Below are positions 46,202 to 55,504 of a DNA stretch of 64,000 nt, piece by piece (the first letter of the stretch is position 1; each line of letters begins with the position of its first letter). The DNA lies in assembly GCF_036237275.1 (NCBI RefSeq), contig NZ_CP108352.1, positions 4,340,001-4,404,000 on the forward strand. Direction: 5' to 3'. The stretch comes from Streptomyces sp. NBC_01353. Lineage in GTDB: Bacteria; Actinomycetota; Actinomycetes; Streptomycetales; Streptomycetaceae. The notes under the pieces were generated by a model that made no database searches, was not told where the DNA came from, and saw only the letters and a program-made list of their open reading frames with translations. Position numbers and translations under genes: made by a program.

Positions 46202-46738
46202 GTGTTTCACGTGAAACATCTCAAGCGTCCCGCTCGGCGGGCTCTCCTCGTCCTCCATGTCGCCGTCTCCGTGGCCTGGCTCGGGCTCAGCGTGGGACTG
46301 CTGACGCTCGGGATCACGGCCTGGACGACCGGCGATCCCACCCTCACCGAGGCCTCGTACCGTGCGATGAAGGTCTTCGCCGACTGGCTCCTGGCTCCGG
46401 TCGCCGTGGGGACCCTGGTGAGTGGGCTGGTGCTGTCGCTGGGCACGCCCTGGGGTCTCGCCCGGCATCGCTGGGTCTGGATCAAGTTCTGGATCACCAT
46501 GGCCACCGCGGCCGCGACCGTCTTCGCCCTGCGCCCGGAGATCGAGCACGCGGCGGCGGCCGGCGTACCGGACATCAGCCTGGTGGCGGCGCCGACGGTG
46601 TCGACGACGGCCTATCTCTTCATGACGGCGGTCTCGATCCTGAAGCCGTGGGGGCTGACCCGAAAGGGTCGCCGTCTGCGAGCCGGAGCGAGTTCCCCTA
46701 AAGCGGTGGACGGACGATCAGTACGTCGGACAGCCTGA
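46202..46738 (+). CDS. DUF2269-like small membrane protein whose start is a parS site
   Basis: A 178-residue protein with four or five transmembrane segments (AVSVAWLGLSVGLLTLGIT, DWLLAPVAVGTLVSGLVLSL, WVWIKFWITMATAAATVFAL and a C-terminal helix), close to the DUF2269 integral membrane family. If translation begins at GTG 46202 the N-terminus is MFHVKH, encoded by a perfect parS site; GTG 46211 is an alternative that would leave half of it in the leader. It lies four bases before the GNAT gene, likely one unit. Confidence 0.7.
   Translation: MFHVKHLKRPARRALLVLHVAVSVAWLGLSVGLLTLGITAWTTGDPTLTEASYRAMKVFADWLLAPVAVGTLVSGLVLSLGTPWGLARHRWVWIKFWITMATAAATVFALRPEIEHAAAAGVPDISLVAAPTVSTTAYLFMTAVSILKPWGLTRKGRRLRAGASSPKAVDGRSVRRTA
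46204..46217. promoter_or_regulatory. parS site at the start of the DUF2269-like gene
   Basis: Perfect GTTTCACGTGAAAC. It overlaps the putative GTG start and encodes FHVK in frame, the same arrangement as at cydCD. Confidence 0.93.
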
Positions 46739-46742
46739 GCCC

Positions 46743-47606
46743 ATGCCGACCTCGCTCACCTCGCTCGACCAGCTCCCCATCCGGCGCCTCACCGCGGACG
46801 ACCTCACCGCCTGCGCCGATCTCTCCGAGGACCGGGGCTGGCCCCGCGAGGAACACAAGTGGGGCCTGTTGCTCACCGCCGGGACCGGCTACGGCATCGA
46901 CGACCCGGCCGGCAAGGGGCTGGTCACAGCCTGCGTGGTCACCTCGTACGGGCCGGGGCTGGCCGCGATCGGCATGGTGCTGGTCGCCGAGCGGTACGCC
47001 CGCCAAGGCGTGGGGCGCCGGCTCATGCTCCATGTGCTGGAGGAGGCCGGAGACACCCCACTCACGCTCCATGCGACCCCGAACGGACAGCCTCTCTACG
47101 AGCAACTGGGCTTCGCCCAGACGGGCCGCGCGGAGATGGTCATGGGCCGCTTCACTCCGACGGAACCGGCCCCGGACATCCCGACCCGCCCCGCCACGGC
47201 GGAGGACCTCCAGGCGATCCTGCGCCTGGACACGGAGATCTTCGGTCTGGACCGCACCCATATGATCACCCGCTTGCCCGCCTTTGCCGATCAGCTCCGC
47301 GTCACCGAGACCGACGGAGAGATCACCGGTTTCGCGGCAGCCTGGCCGAACATGCACACCCAGGTCATCGGCCCTCTGATCGCCCGGGACACAGCGACCG
47401 CGCAGGCTCTCGTCGCCTCCCTGGCCACCGCCACGGACCGCCCCCTGCGCACGGACATCGATGTACGCCACGAGTCGCTGCTGCGCTGGCTCAAGACGAA
47501 CGGCCTCGCCCCGATCGCGTTCAACGCGGTCATGGTGCGCTCGCTGGACGGGCTCCCGGGCGACTGGCGGCGACGCTTCGCCCCTCTCACCGTGGCAGCG
47601 GGATAA
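46743..47606 (+). CDS. GNAT acetyltransferase with two GNAT-like domains
   Basis: A 287-residue protein. The N-terminal GNAT domain (residues 10-140) has the acetyl-CoA loop MVLVAERYARQGVGRRLMLH (core RYARQGVGRRLM) and LYEQLGFAQTG. The C-terminal domain (residues 145-280) resembles the Acetyltransf_18 module with DTEIFGLDRTHMI. Tandem GNATs of this type are common in Streptomyces; the substrate is unknown. Spaced four bases from the upstream membrane protein gene. Confidence 0.82.
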   Translation: MPTSLTSLDQLPIRRLTADDLTACADLSEDRGWPREEHKWGLLLTAGTGYGIDDPAGKGLVTACVVTSYGPGLAAIGMVLVAERYARQGVGRRLMLHVLEEAGDTPLTLHATPNGQPLYEQLGFAQTGRAEMVMGRFTPTEPAPDIPTRPATAEDLQAILRLDTEIFGLDRTHMITRLPAFADQLRVTETDGEITGFAAAWPNMHTQVIGPLIARDTATAQALVASLATATDRPLRTDIDVRHESLLRWLKTNGLAPIAFNAVMVRSLDGLPGDWRRRFAPLTVAAG

Positions 47607-47684
47607 GAATCAAGTAATTGCACACGCGGGCTATTGCAGTCATCGTCTACTCTGGGAGAAGCCGCTCCGGATCGAGGAGAGATC

Positions 47685-48143
47685 ATGACCGCGACCGACC
47701 CCGCTCTCACCGCCCTCTCCCAGGGCTGGTGCTCCCTCTCGTTGCTGCACGGCAGGATCGAATCCCACATCGAGCGCGCGCTGGAAACCAACCACGGCCT
47801 GAGCATGCGCGAGTACTCGCTGCTGGACGTCCTCAGCCGCCAGCACAGCGGGCCGGGCGGGCATCTCCAGATGAAGCAGGTCGCGGACGCCGTCGTACTC
47901 AGCCAGAGTGCCACCACGCGTCTGGTGACCCGCCTGGAGGACCGCGGCCTGCTCACGCGCTACCTCTGCGCCACCGACCGACGCGGCATCTACACCGATG
48001 TCACCGAAGCCGGCATGGCTCTGCTCGAAGAGGCACGACCCACCAATGACCGTGCGCTGCGCGAGGCGCTCGACGAGGCCGCGAAGGACCCGGAGCTGAC
48101 TCCCCTGGTCCGCGTCGTCGAAGGCATGTGGGTCCCGGCCTAG
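47685..48143 (+). CDS. MarR-family transcriptional regulator
   Basis: A 152-residue MarR protein with the winged-helix segment LSMREYSLLDVLSRQ, HLQMKQVADAVVLSQSATTRLVTRLEDRGLL (core VVLSQSATTRLVTRLEDRG) and wing DRRGIYTDVTEAG. GAGGAGAG provides a good Shine-Dalgarno. Upstream, ATTGCA is repeated (near 47616 and 47633) around the probable promoter and could bind the protein. The GNAT gene 32 bases downstream may be in the same unit. Confidence 0.87.
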   Translation: MTATDPALTALSQGWCSLSLLHGRIESHIERALETNHGLSMREYSLLDVLSRQHSGPGGHLQMKQVADAVVLSQSATTRLVTRLEDRGLLTRYLCATDRRGIYTDVTEAGMALLEEARPTNDRALREALDEAAKDPELTPLVRVVEGMWVPA

Positions 48144-48175
48144 CCGGACCGTGCCCTGGGCGTAGTCTGCGCCCC

Positions 48176-48628
48176 ATGAGCGATCTTGAGATACGGCCCG
48201 CCACCGCCGACGATCTCCCGGACATCGTCGCCATGCTCGCCGATGACCCGCTGGGCGCCCAGCGTGAGTCCCCCGACGACCTCACCCCGTACACCGCGGC
48301 CTTCGAGCGACTGGCACAGGACCCGAACCAGCATCTGGTCGTGGCCGCGCGCGGTCCCAAGGTCGTCGGCACCCTTCAGCTCACGATCATTCCCGGGCTC
48401 TCCCGTCGCGGGTCCACGCGGTCGATCATCGAAGGCGTCCGCATCCACGCGGAGGAGCGGGGCGGCGGCCTGGGCACCCGGCTCATCGAGTGGGCCGTCG
48501 AGGAGTCCCGGCGCCAGAACTGCCAGTTGGTGCAGCTGACCTCCGACGCCACTCGCACGGACGCCCACCGCTTCTATGAGCGCCTGGGGTTCGAGGCCTC
48601 GCACCTGGGCTTCAAGCTGACCCTCTGA
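48176..48628 (+). CDS. GNAT family N-acetyltransferase
   Basis: A 150-residue single GNAT domain: SDLEIRPATADDLPDIVAM start, acetyl-CoA motif VRIHAEERGGGLGTRLIEWA (core GGGLGTRLIEWA), and HRFYERLGFEASHLGFKL at the C-terminus. TAGTCT six bases before the ATG suggests a leaderless transcript. Substrate unknown. A terminator and a parS site follow. Confidence 0.87.
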   Translation: MSDLEIRPATADDLPDIVAMLADDPLGAQRESPDDLTPYTAAFERLAQDPNQHLVVAARGPKVVGTLQLTIIPGLSRRGSTRSIIEGVRIHAEERGGGLGTRLIEWAVEESRRQNCQLVQLTSDATRTDAHRFYERLGFEASHLGFKLTL

Positions 48629-48669
48629 AGGTGCCTGCGAGCCGCCATCACGGCCGAGCGGACCGGGCA

Positions 48670-48697
48670 GGACGCCGAGGGCACACCCCCGGCGTCC
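48670..48697. terminator. Bidirectional terminator before the parS site
   Basis: GGACGCCG (48670-48677) pairs with CGGCGTCC (48690-48697), with GGG/CCC continuing inside. It separates a plus-strand GNAT gene from a minus-strand hydrolase gene. Confidence 0.65.
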
Positions 48698-48698
48698 T

Positions 48699-48712
48699 GT
48701 TTCACGTGAAAC
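48699..48712. promoter_or_regulatory. parS site between convergent genes
   Basis: Perfect GTTTCACGTGAAAC, directly after the terminator hairpin and eight bases before the end of the beta-lactamase-fold gene. Confidence 0.93.
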
Positions 48713-48719
48713 ACCCGGC

Positions 48720-50102
48720 TCAGAGGCCGCGCCAGCCCGCCTCATCGACCCCGCCGGGCACCGCGCCACCCTGCTCGTAGGGCTCCCGGGTGAAGACGAA
48801 GGACGCCAGATCAAGGTGGCTCACCGAGCCGTCCGCCCGCCGCACCACACGCAGCTTCTCCCCCGCGTAGTAGCCGTTCAGCCCGATCCACCCACCCTCG
48901 GGCAGCGCCCGGAAGGTCGCCCGGCGTCCGGGCCCACGCAGCGGTTCGAGGACCACACTCCGGTCGGAGCCCAGGCGGAGCCCGTACGCGTACGTTCCCC
49001 AGTACCAGGGGCCCGTCAGCTCCAGCAGCTCCTGGTCGACCTCGGCCGCGGGCAAGGGCCGCCACGGCTCGGGGAACCTGGGCTCGGCATCTGCCACGAT
49101 CCGTACGAGATCGGCGGCCACCACCGAAGTCGGCGGCCCAGAGGTGGCGTTGGCGAGAGCGACCGCCGCCACCCCGTCCTCCACACTGACCCAGAGACAC
49201 GCGACGAAACCGGGCAGCGAGCCGGTGTGCCCGATGAGCGTCCGCCCGTCCTTGCGCAGCAGTTGGATGCCGAAGCCGTAGCCGCCCTCCCATTCACCGG
49301 CTCCCGGCGGCGCCGCCGGCGTACGCATCTCCTCGACGGAAGCCGCGCTGAGCACCCGGTCGTCGCCCTGGGCGAGAAAGCCGGCGAAGCGGCAGAGGTC
49401 CTCGGCCGTCGACCAGAGCTGTCCGGCCGGCGCCATCACCCCCAGGTCCTCGGACGGTTCGGGCAGCATCACATCGGCCCAGGGGTGCACGGCCCAGCCA
49501 CCGGCATGGGGAGCCACCGGCTGCGCGCTCGTACGCGTCAGCCCCAGAGGCTCCAGGATCTCGCCGCGCAGCGCCTCCTCCCAGGACACTCCACGGGCCG
49601 CCTCGACCAGCGAACCGAGCAGTGTGTAGCCGGGGTTGGAGTAGTGATGGCGGCGTCCCACCGGGTGGACCCGGGGATCGTCGCCCAGGACATCGGCCAG
49701 CTCCGGCCGGACGGTCCCGGGGGTCCGCTCCCACCACGGCGCAGGTGTCTCGGCCGCGAGGCCGGCGCTGTGCCCGAGGAGCTGGGCGATGGTCACATCA
49801 CCCACGCCCGTACCCGAAAGGTGCTTGTCCAGCGGGTCGTTCAGATCTAGGAGTCCCTCGTCCCGGAGCCGCATCACCAGGACCGCGGTGAACACCTTGG
49901 TGAGGGAGCCGATCCGGTACTGCGTATCGGCATCCGGGGCATGGCCGTCGACACAGCTGCGCGAGCCGCTCCACACCATCGCGCCGTCGCGGGCCACCGC
50001 CCCGACGAGGGAGGGCGACCTCCCCTCGGACTGGGCGACGGCAACACGGTGCAGCAGGGCTCGTTCGGTGCTGGGAAGCAGAACGTCGAAGGGTGAGGTC
50101 AT
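48720..50102 (-). CDS. Serine hydrolase, class C beta-lactamase fold
   Basis: A 460-residue protein with SLTKV (SxxK nucleophile) near residue 66, YSNPGY (YxN) near residue 155, and HTGSLPG (the KTG-equivalent HTG) near residue 305. A 110-residue C-terminal beta domain follows (LTGPWYWGTYAYGLRLG, RATFRALPEGGWIGLNGYYAG). No signal peptide is visible from ATG 50102, so it is probably cytoplasmic. The family includes D-aminopeptidases, esterases and PBP-like enzymes; resistance is not implied. Confidence 0.82.
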   Translation of the reverse strand: MTSPFDVLLPSTERALLHRVAVAQSEGRSPSLVGAVARDGAMVWSGSRSCVDGHAPDADTQYRIGSLTKVFTAVLVMRLRDEGLLDLNDPLDKHLSGTGVGDVTIAQLLGHSAGLAAETPAPWWERTPGTVRPELADVLGDDPRVHPVGRRHHYSNPGYTLLGSLVEAARGVSWEEALRGEILEPLGLTRTSAQPVAPHAGGWAVHPWADVMLPEPSEDLGVMAPAGQLWSTAEDLCRFAGFLAQGDDRVLSAASVEEMRTPAAPPGAGEWEGGYGFGIQLLRKDGRTLIGHTGSLPGFVACLWVSVEDGVAAVALANATSGPPTSVVAADLVRIVADAEPRFPEPWRPLPAAEVDQELLELTGPWYWGTYAYGLRLGSDRSVVLEPLRGPGRRATFRALPEGGWIGLNGYYAGEKLRVVRRADGSVSHLDLASFVFTREPYEQGGAVPGGVDEAGWRGL

Positions 50103-50181
50103 GCCCCGATCCAACGCCGTCCCCCCGCTGGAGTCGACCACATTTCACGCGGGGCGGACGCTCAGCTCGTCGAACTCCCGA

Positions 50182-51669
50182 TCAGGTCTGGGCCATGTCG
50201 ACAAAGCGGGAGTAGTGACCCTGGAAGGCGACCGTGATCGTCGCCGTGGGGCCGTTACGGTGCTTGCCCACGATGATGTCCGCCTCGCCCGCGCGCGGCG
50301 ACTCCTTCTCGTACGCGTCCTCACGGTGCAGCAGGATCACCATGTCCGCGTCCTGCTCGATGGAGCCGGATTCACGCAGGTCGGAGACCATCGGCTTCTT
50401 GTCGGTGCGCTGCTCGGGGCCACGGTTCAGCTGCGAGAGCGCGATCACCGGCAGCTCCAGCTCCTTGGCCAGGAGCTTCAGGTTTCGCGACATGTCGGAG
50501 ACTTCCTGCTGACGGCTCTCCTGCCGCTTGGAGCCACCCGACTGCATCAGCTGGAGGTAGTCGATGACCACGAGCTTGAGGCCGGCACGCTGCTTGAGCC
50601 GACGGCACTTGGCGCGGATCTCCATCATCGAAAGGTTCGGGGAGTCGTCGATGTAGAGCGGAGCCTGCGAGACGTCCGGCATCCGGCGGGCCAGCCGGGT
50701 CCAGTCCTCGTCCGTCATGGTGCCGGAGCGCATGTGGTGCAGCGCGACCCGGGCCTCCGCAGAGAGAAGGCGCATCGCGATCTCGTTGCGGCCCATTTCG
50801 AGGGAGAAGATGACGCTCGGCAGGTTGTGCTTGATGGAGCAGGCCCGGGCGAAGTCCAGGGCGAGAGTCGACTTACCCATGGCGGGACGGGCCGCGATGA
50901 TGATCATCTGGCCCGGGTGCAGTCCGTTGGTGAGCTGGTCGAGGTCGGTGAAGCCGGTCGGCACACCGGTCATCTCGCCGCTGCGCGAGCCGATCGCCTC
51001 GATCTCGTCGAGCGCACCCTCCATGATGTCGCCGAGCGGCAGATAGTCCTCGGTGGTGCGCTGCTCGGTGACCGCGTAGATCTCGGCCTGGGCCGAGTTC
51101 ACGATCTCGTCGACGTCACCGTCGGCCGCGTATCCCATCTGCGTGATCTTGGTGCCGGCCTCCACGAGCCGTCGCAGCACGGCGCGCTCGTGGACGATCT
51201 CCGCGTAGTACGAGGCGTTGGCCGCGGTCGGCACCGACTGGACGAGGGTGTGCAGATACGAGGCACCGCCGACGCGAGTGATCTCGCCGCGCTTGGTGAG
51301 CTCGGCGCCGACCGTGATCGGGTCGGCGGGCTCGCCCTTGGCGTACAGGTCGAGGATGGCTGCGTAGACCGTCTCGTGGGCCGGCTTGTAGAAGTCGTGA
51401 CCCTTGATGATCTCCACGACGTCCGCGATGGCGTCCTTGGAGAGCAACATGCCGCCGAGCACGGACTGCTCGGCGTCGAGGTCCTGCGGGGGCACCCGCT
51501 CGAAGCCCGAGAGACCGCCGTCCCACGGGCCGCTGTCGCTGCCGCGGTCGTGCTGGTCCTCCCGGCCCCGTCCGCGCGCACGGCCCTCGCCGCGGGGTCG
51601 TGCGACAGGCAGCCGGTCACTCGGTCCGCTGTCGGCCCAGGGGTCGTCCAGGGGCTCAGGAATGCTCAT
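50182..51669 (-). CDS. dnaB: Replicative DNA helicase DnaB
   Basis: A 495-residue hexameric helicase. A charged N-terminal extension of about 50 residues (Arg/Gly/Asp-rich) precedes the DnaB_N domain starting at RVPPQDLDAEQSVLGGML. RecA-like core: Walker A AARPAMGKST near residue 240, FSLEMGRNEIAMRLLSAEA (core SLEMGRNEI), Walker B LVVIDYLQLM near residue 345, and the ELxLPVIALSQLNRG and DKKPMVSDLRESGSIEQDAD motifs (core DLRESGSIEQDAD). No intein. ATG 51669 follows GGAGG at good spacing. DnaA boxes and two more genes for replication factors lie close by. Confidence 0.97.
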   Translation of the reverse strand: MSIPEPLDDPWADSGPSDRLPVARPRGEGRARGRGREDQHDRGSDSGPWDGGLSGFERVPPQDLDAEQSVLGGMLLSKDAIADVVEIIKGHDFYKPAHETVYAAILDLYAKGEPADPITVGAELTKRGEITRVGGASYLHTLVQSVPTAANASYYAEIVHERAVLRRLVEAGTKITQMGYAADGDVDEIVNSAQAEIYAVTEQRTTEDYLPLGDIMEGALDEIEAIGSRSGEMTGVPTGFTDLDQLTNGLHPGQMIIIAARPAMGKSTLALDFARACSIKHNLPSVIFSLEMGRNEIAMRLLSAEARVALHHMRSGTMTDEDWTRLARRMPDVSQAPLYIDDSPNLSMMEIRAKCRRLKQRAGLKLVVIDYLQLMQSGGSKRQESRQQEVSDMSRNLKLLAKELELPVIALSQLNRGPEQRTDKKPMVSDLRESGSIEQDADMVILLHREDAYEKESPRAGEADIIVGKHRNGPTATITVAFQGHYSRFVDMAQT

Positions 51670-52094
51670 CAAGCCACCTCCTCCCGTCCGCTCCGCGGAC
51701 CTAGCCGTGCCACTCTTTCTTACGCCACGGCTCGGACAAACAAGAGGCTTTGACTCCGCTTCTGGCGCGTCGGGCGCCGGACCACGGTAGGCCCGCGGGC
51801 ACCGTCAGCCAATCTGGTTATCCACAGGGCCTGTGGGTGAACGACCAGATGCTGTGGAGAACTCCGCAGAACCTGTGCACGGACCGGGGGACAGCCATGT
51901 GGACAAACTCATAGCCAACCCCGATCCACGGCTCTGACCTGGCCTTTTTCCATCCACGGGCTGTGGGGGAGAAAAACTTTCCTCTCCGGATCAAGATCAG
52001 AACAAACGGCGCACAGCCGAAGGCCAGAGCACCGCATTTGTAAGGACCTCAACCACATTGCATCTCTTACCTGTGGAAGATTAGATTGGGCTCC
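51670..52094. other. dnaB-MATE divergent region with DnaA boxes
   Basis: 425 bases without a gene, containing both promoters. TTATCCACA (51818-51826), TGTGGAGAA (51853-51861) and TGTGGACAA (51898-51906, exact reverse consensus) are DnaA-box matches; several looser TCCACG/TGTGGG cores follow to 52080. Suggests DnaA control of dnaB or a titration site. Confidence 0.55.
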
Positions 52095-53432
52095 ATGACC
52101 CAGGCTCCCCCGACCCCCAAGGCCGCCCGCCGGCAGCACGACCGAGAGATCATCTCGCTCGCCGTCCCGGCCTTCGGCGCGCTCGTCGCCGAGCCGCTCT
52201 TCCTCATGGTCGACAGCGCCATTGTCGGCCATCTCGGCACGCCGCAACTCGCCGGTCTGGCCATCGCGGCAGCCCTGCTCGCCACCGCCGTGAGCGTCTT
52301 CGTCTTCCTCGCCTACGCCACCACGGCCGCCGTCGCCCGCCGCGTAGGAGCCGGCGACCTCAAGGCTGCCATCCGCCAGGGCATGGACGGCATCTGGCTC
52401 GCGCTCCTCCTGGGTGGAGCCGTCGTCGTACTCACGCTGCCGACCGCCCCCTGGCTTATCGACCTTTTCGGCGCCTCCGACACCGCCGCCCCGTACGCCA
52501 TCACGTATCTGCGGATCTCCAGCCTCGGCATCCCCGCCATGCTCGTCGTCCTGGCTGCCACGGGCGTCCTGCGCGGCCTCCAGGACACCCGTACACCGCT
52601 GTACGTGGCCATCGGCGGCTTCGCGGCCAACGCACTCCTCAACGTGGGCCTCGTGTACGGCGCCGGCATGGGCATCGCCGGCTCCGCATGGGGCACGGTG
52701 ATCGCCCAGTTCGGCATGGCCGTCGCCTATCTCGTCGTGGTCGTCCGAGGCGCCAGACGCCATGGCGCCTCCCTGCGTCCGGACGCGGCCGGTATACGCG
52801 CCAGCGCACAGGCGGGCGTCCCGCTCCTCGTCCGCACGCTCTCCCTGCGAGCGGTCCTGATGATCGCCACGGTCGTCGCGGCCCGGATGGGCGACGCCGA
52901 GGTCGCCGCCCACCAGATCATCCTGTCCCTCTGGAGCCTGATGGCCTTCGCCCTCGACGCGATCGCCATCGCGGGACAGGCCATCATCGGCCGGTACCTC
53001 GGCGCCGACGATGCCGAGGGCGCCCGACAGGTCTGCCGGCGCATGGTCCAGTGGGGTGTGGTCTCCGGCATCGTGCTGGGCGCACTGATCGTCGTCGCCC
53101 GCCCGCTCTTCATCCCGCTCTTCACCAGCGACACCACGGTCCAGGACACCCTGCTCCCCGCCCTGCTGGTCGTCGCCGTGTCCCAGCCGATCTCCGGAGT
53201 GGTCTTCGTCCTTGACGGCGTGCTGATGGGCGCGGGCGACGGCCCCTATCTGGCGTGGGCCATGCTGCTCACCCTGGCCGTCTTCGCCCCGGTCGCGCTC
53301 CTGGTCCCCGCCCTCGGCGGTGGGCTGACGGCCCTGTGGTGGGCAATGACGCTCATGATGACCGTCCGGATGCTGACGCTCTGGCTGCGCTCCCGCTCCG
53401 GGCGGTGGATCGTCACAGGAGCCACCCGCTGA
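52095..53432 (+). CDS. MATE-family efflux transporter
   Basis: A 445-residue, 12-TM multidrug/toxin extrusion protein of the DinF type. Features: ISLAVPAFGALVAEPLFLMVDSAIVGHLGT (core PAFGALVAEPLFLMVDSAIV) near residue 20, LRGLQDTRTPLYVAIGG near residue 158, and YLGADDAEGARQ in the second half. Exports drugs or metabolites with Na+ or H+; substrate unknown. TAGATT 6 bases upstream plus lack of Shine-Dalgarno suggests leaderless translation from ATG 52095. Confidence 0.9.
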   Translation: MTQAPPTPKAARRQHDREIISLAVPAFGALVAEPLFLMVDSAIVGHLGTPQLAGLAIAAALLATAVSVFVFLAYATTAAVARRVGAGDLKAAIRQGMDGIWLALLLGGAVVVLTLPTAPWLIDLFGASDTAAPYAITYLRISSLGIPAMLVVLAATGVLRGLQDTRTPLYVAIGGFAANALLNVGLVYGAGMGIAGSAWGTVIAQFGMAVAYLVVVVRGARRHGASLRPDAAGIRASAQAGVPLLVRTLSLRAVLMIATVVAARMGDAEVAAHQIILSLWSLMAFALDAIAIAGQAIIGRYLGADDAEGARQVCRRMVQWGVVSGIVLGALIVVARPLFIPLFTSDTTVQDTLLPALLVVAVSQPISGVVFVLDGVLMGAGDGPYLAWAMLLTLAVFAPVALLVPALGGGLTALWWAMTLMMTVRMLTLWLRSRSGRWIVTGATR

Positions 53433-53435
53433 CGT

Positions 53436-53449
53436 GTTTCACGTGAAAC
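53436..53449. promoter_or_regulatory. parS site after the MATE gene
   Basis: Perfect GTTTCACGTGAAAC, three bases after the MATE stop codon and just before a strong terminator. Confidence 0.93.
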
Positions 53450-53452
53450 GGC

Positions 53453-53486
53453 GGAAGGGCCGCACCCCGAGGGGTGCGGCCCTTCC
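53453..53486. terminator. Strong bidirectional terminator between MATE and rplI
   Basis: GGAAGGGCCGCACCCC (53453-53468) and its exact complement GGGGTGCGGCCCTTCC (53471-53486) form a 16-bp stem with a 2-base spacer. Confidence 0.85.
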
Positions 53487-53504
53487 GTACTGCTGAGAGC
53501 AGCG

Positions 53505-53951
53505 TTACGCGGCGACAACCTCGACGCCGAGCTTCGCGGCAACCTCGGGGTGCAGACGCACGGACACCTGGTGCGAGCCCAGGGTCTTGATCGGCGAACC
53601 GAGCTCGACGCGACGCTTGTCGACGTCGGGGCCACCCGCGGACTTGATCGCCGTGGCGATGTCGGCCGGGGTCACGGAGCCGAAGAGGCGGCCGGCGTCG
53701 CCGGAGCGAACGGCCAGACGCACCTTCACGCCCTCGAGCCGGGCCTTGATCTCGTTGGCCTGCTCGATGGTCGCGATCTCGTGGATCTTGCGGGCGCGGC
53801 GGATCTGCGCCACGTCCTTCTCGCCACCCTTGGTCCAGCGGATCGCGAAACCACGCGGGACCAGGTAGTTGCGAGCGTAACCGTCCTTGACGTCGACGAC
53901 ATCGCCGGCGGCACCGAGGCCAGAGACCTCGTGGGTCAGGATGATCTTCAT
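53505..53951 (-). CDS. rplI: 50S ribosomal protein L9
   Basis: A 148-residue L9. The N-terminal rRNA-binding domain starts [19 protein letters not shown] with [13 protein letters not shown], followed by the long connecting helix (about residues 45-75) and the C-terminal domain [12 protein letters not shown]. Last gene of the rpsF-ssb-rpsR-rplI operon, 18 bases after rpsR. Confidence 0.97.
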   Translation of the reverse strand: MKIILTHEVSGLGAAGDVVDVKDGYARNYLVPRGFAIRWTKGGEKDVAQIRRARKIHEIATIEQANEIKARLEGVKVRLAVRSGDAGRLFGSVTPADIATAIKSAGGPDVDKRRVELGSPIKTLGSHQVSVRLHPEVAAKLGVEVVAA

Positions 53952-53969
53952 TAGTTGGTCACCCTTCCC

Positions 53970-54206
53970 TTATCGCGCGGTGGACGTGTAGGGCAGCAGC
54001 GCCATCTCACGGCTGTTCTTCACGGCCGTGGCGACGTCACGCTGGTGCTGAGTGCAGTTGCCGGTGACGCGGCGGGCACGGATCTTGCCGCGGTCGGAAA
54101 TGAACTTCCGCAGCATGTTCGTGTCCTTGTAGTCCACGTACGCGGTCTTGTCCTTGCAGAACGCGCAGACCTTCTTCTTAGGCTTGCGCACAGGCGGCTT
54201 CGCCAT
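53970..54206 (-). CDS. rpsR: 30S ribosomal protein S18 (zinc-binding, C+ form)
   Basis: A 78-residue S18. It retains Cys pairs VCAFC near residue 14 and a later NCTQH, the zinc-ribbon form (S18-1). Streptomyces usually also have a Cys-free paralogue induced under zinc starvation elsewhere in the genome. The core [16 protein letters not shown] is typical. 58 bases after ssb. Confidence 0.96.
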   Translation of the reverse strand: MAKPPVRKPKKKVCAFCKDKTAYVDYKDTNMLRKFISDRGKIRARRVTGNCTQHQRDVATAVKNSREMALLPYTSTAR

Positions 54207-54264
54207 GGTGTTTCTCCTGTGTGATCAAGAAGTTTGGGTACGAGCTGTCTTCCAGGGGAGTGCC

Positions 54265-54855
54265 CTAGAAGGGGGGCTCGTCCGAGTAGCCGCCGCCGCT
54301 GGAGTTTCCACCCCAGCTGCCTCCGCCGCCCTGCTGCTGCTGGCCGCCACCGGCCGGCGCACTGGTCGCCCACGGGTCGTCGGCGGGAGCACCGCCACCA
54401 CCCTGCTGGCCACCACCGGAGCTTCCGCCCCAGCTGCCGCCGCCCTGCTGCTGGCCGCCACCGCCGCCGTAGCCACCCTGGCCACCGCGACCCGTGGTCT
54501 TGGTGACCTTGGCCGTGGCGTTCTTGAGGCTGGGGCCGACTTCCTCGACGTCCAGCTCGTAGACCGTGCGCTTGACGCCCTCGCGGTCCTCATAGGACCG
54601 CTGCTTCAGCCGGCCCTGCACGACAACGCGCATGCCTCGCTGGAGCGACTCGGCGACGTTCTCCGCCGCCTGACGCCAGACCGAGCAGGTCAGGAACAGG
54701 CTGTCGCCGTCCTTCCACTCATTGGTCTGACGGTCGAAGGTGCGGGGGGTGGACGCGATACGGAACTTCGCGACCGCCGCACCGGACGGGGTGAAGCGCA
54801 GCTCGGGGTCGTCGACAAGATTGCCGACGACCGTGATGACGGTCTCGCCTGCCAT
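54265..54855 (-). CDS. ssb: Single-stranded DNA-binding protein
   Basis: A 196-residue SSB. The OB fold (residues 1-110) starts [20 protein letters not shown] and includes [24 protein letters not shown] (core [10 protein letters not shown]). A Gly/Gln-rich flexible linker (residues 120-185) precedes the acidic tip DEPPF that recruits partner proteins. This is the essential operon-borne SSB. Confidence 0.97.
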   Translation of the reverse strand: MAGETVITVVGNLVDDPELRFTPSGAAVAKFRIASTPRTFDRQTNEWKDGDSLFLTCSVWRQAAENVAESLQRGMRVVVQGRLKQRSYEDREGVKRTVYELDVEEVGPSLKNATAKVTKTTGRGGQGGYGGGGGQQQGGGSWGGSSGGGQQGGGGAPADDPWATSAPAGGGQQQQGGGGSWGGNSSGGGYSDEPPF

Positions 54856-54929
54856 TGGGTGAACCTCTCGGCGGGATTGCTTCTGGCTGCTTACTGCTAC
54901 TCGAACCCGATGACCTCTGAGCTAGGTGC

Positions 54930-55220
54930 TCAGTGGGTCTCGGGACGGAGGACCTTGGTCCGGAGGACCGACTCGTTCAGGTTCATCTGTCGGTCGAGCT
55001 CCTTGACGACCGCAGGCTCGGCCTGCAGGTCGATGACCGAGTAGATGCCCTCGGGCTTCTTCTTGATCTCGTAGGCGAGACGACGACGGCCCCAGGTGTC
55101 GACCTTCTCGACCTTTCCGTTGCCCTCACGGACGACAGAAAGGAAGTTCTCGATCAGCGGGGAGACAGCGCGCTCCTCGAGATCGGGGTCGAGGATGACC
55201 ATCACCTCGTAGTGACGCAT
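54930..55220 (-). CDS. rpsF: 30S ribosomal protein S6
   Basis: A 96-residue S6: [41 protein letters not shown] (core [10 protein letters not shown]) and [14 protein letters not shown]-like end. ATG 55220 is preceded by an ideal AAAGGAGGTG; the open frame continues 49 codons upstream without similarity. First gene of the rpsF-ssb-rpsR-rplI operon. Confidence 0.96.
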   Translation of the reverse strand: MRHYEVMVILDPDLEERAVSPLIENFLSVVREGNGKVEKVDTWGRRRLAYEIKKKPEGIYSVIDLQAEPAVVKELDRQMNLNESVLRTKVLRPETH

Positions 55221-55504
55221 GTGGAACCCACCTCCTTTGGACTCAGCGGCCACGGTCGTTCCGTGGCAGGAGGGTCGTGATGCGTAAGCAACGGTATCGG
55301 CCGCCACTGACAATCCCCTCGGCGAGCGAGGAGGCCGTCGAGGTCCTGGATGGACCTGGGCAGACACCGGTGCAGACCGTACAGACTACCTGCACACCGG
55401 CTTCCGGTTGAAATCCGGTGGTGGGGGGACGCAATCTGTACACATCGGATGTCGGCGGCGCTAGGATGCGCCGCCTTCCCGGAAGCCACGCCAGGAGGTG
55501 CCCC
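55221..55504. other. rpsF upstream region
   Basis: 284 bases between divergent rpsF and a small membrane protein gene. It holds the rpsF promoter and ideal ribosome binding site; no repeats or RNA gene were recognised. Confidence 0.4.

Noticed and set aside
48720-50102. Antibiotic resistance beta-lactamase
   Set aside because: No signal peptide and an HTG rather than KTG motif with a large C-terminal domain; better viewed as a general serine hydrolase.
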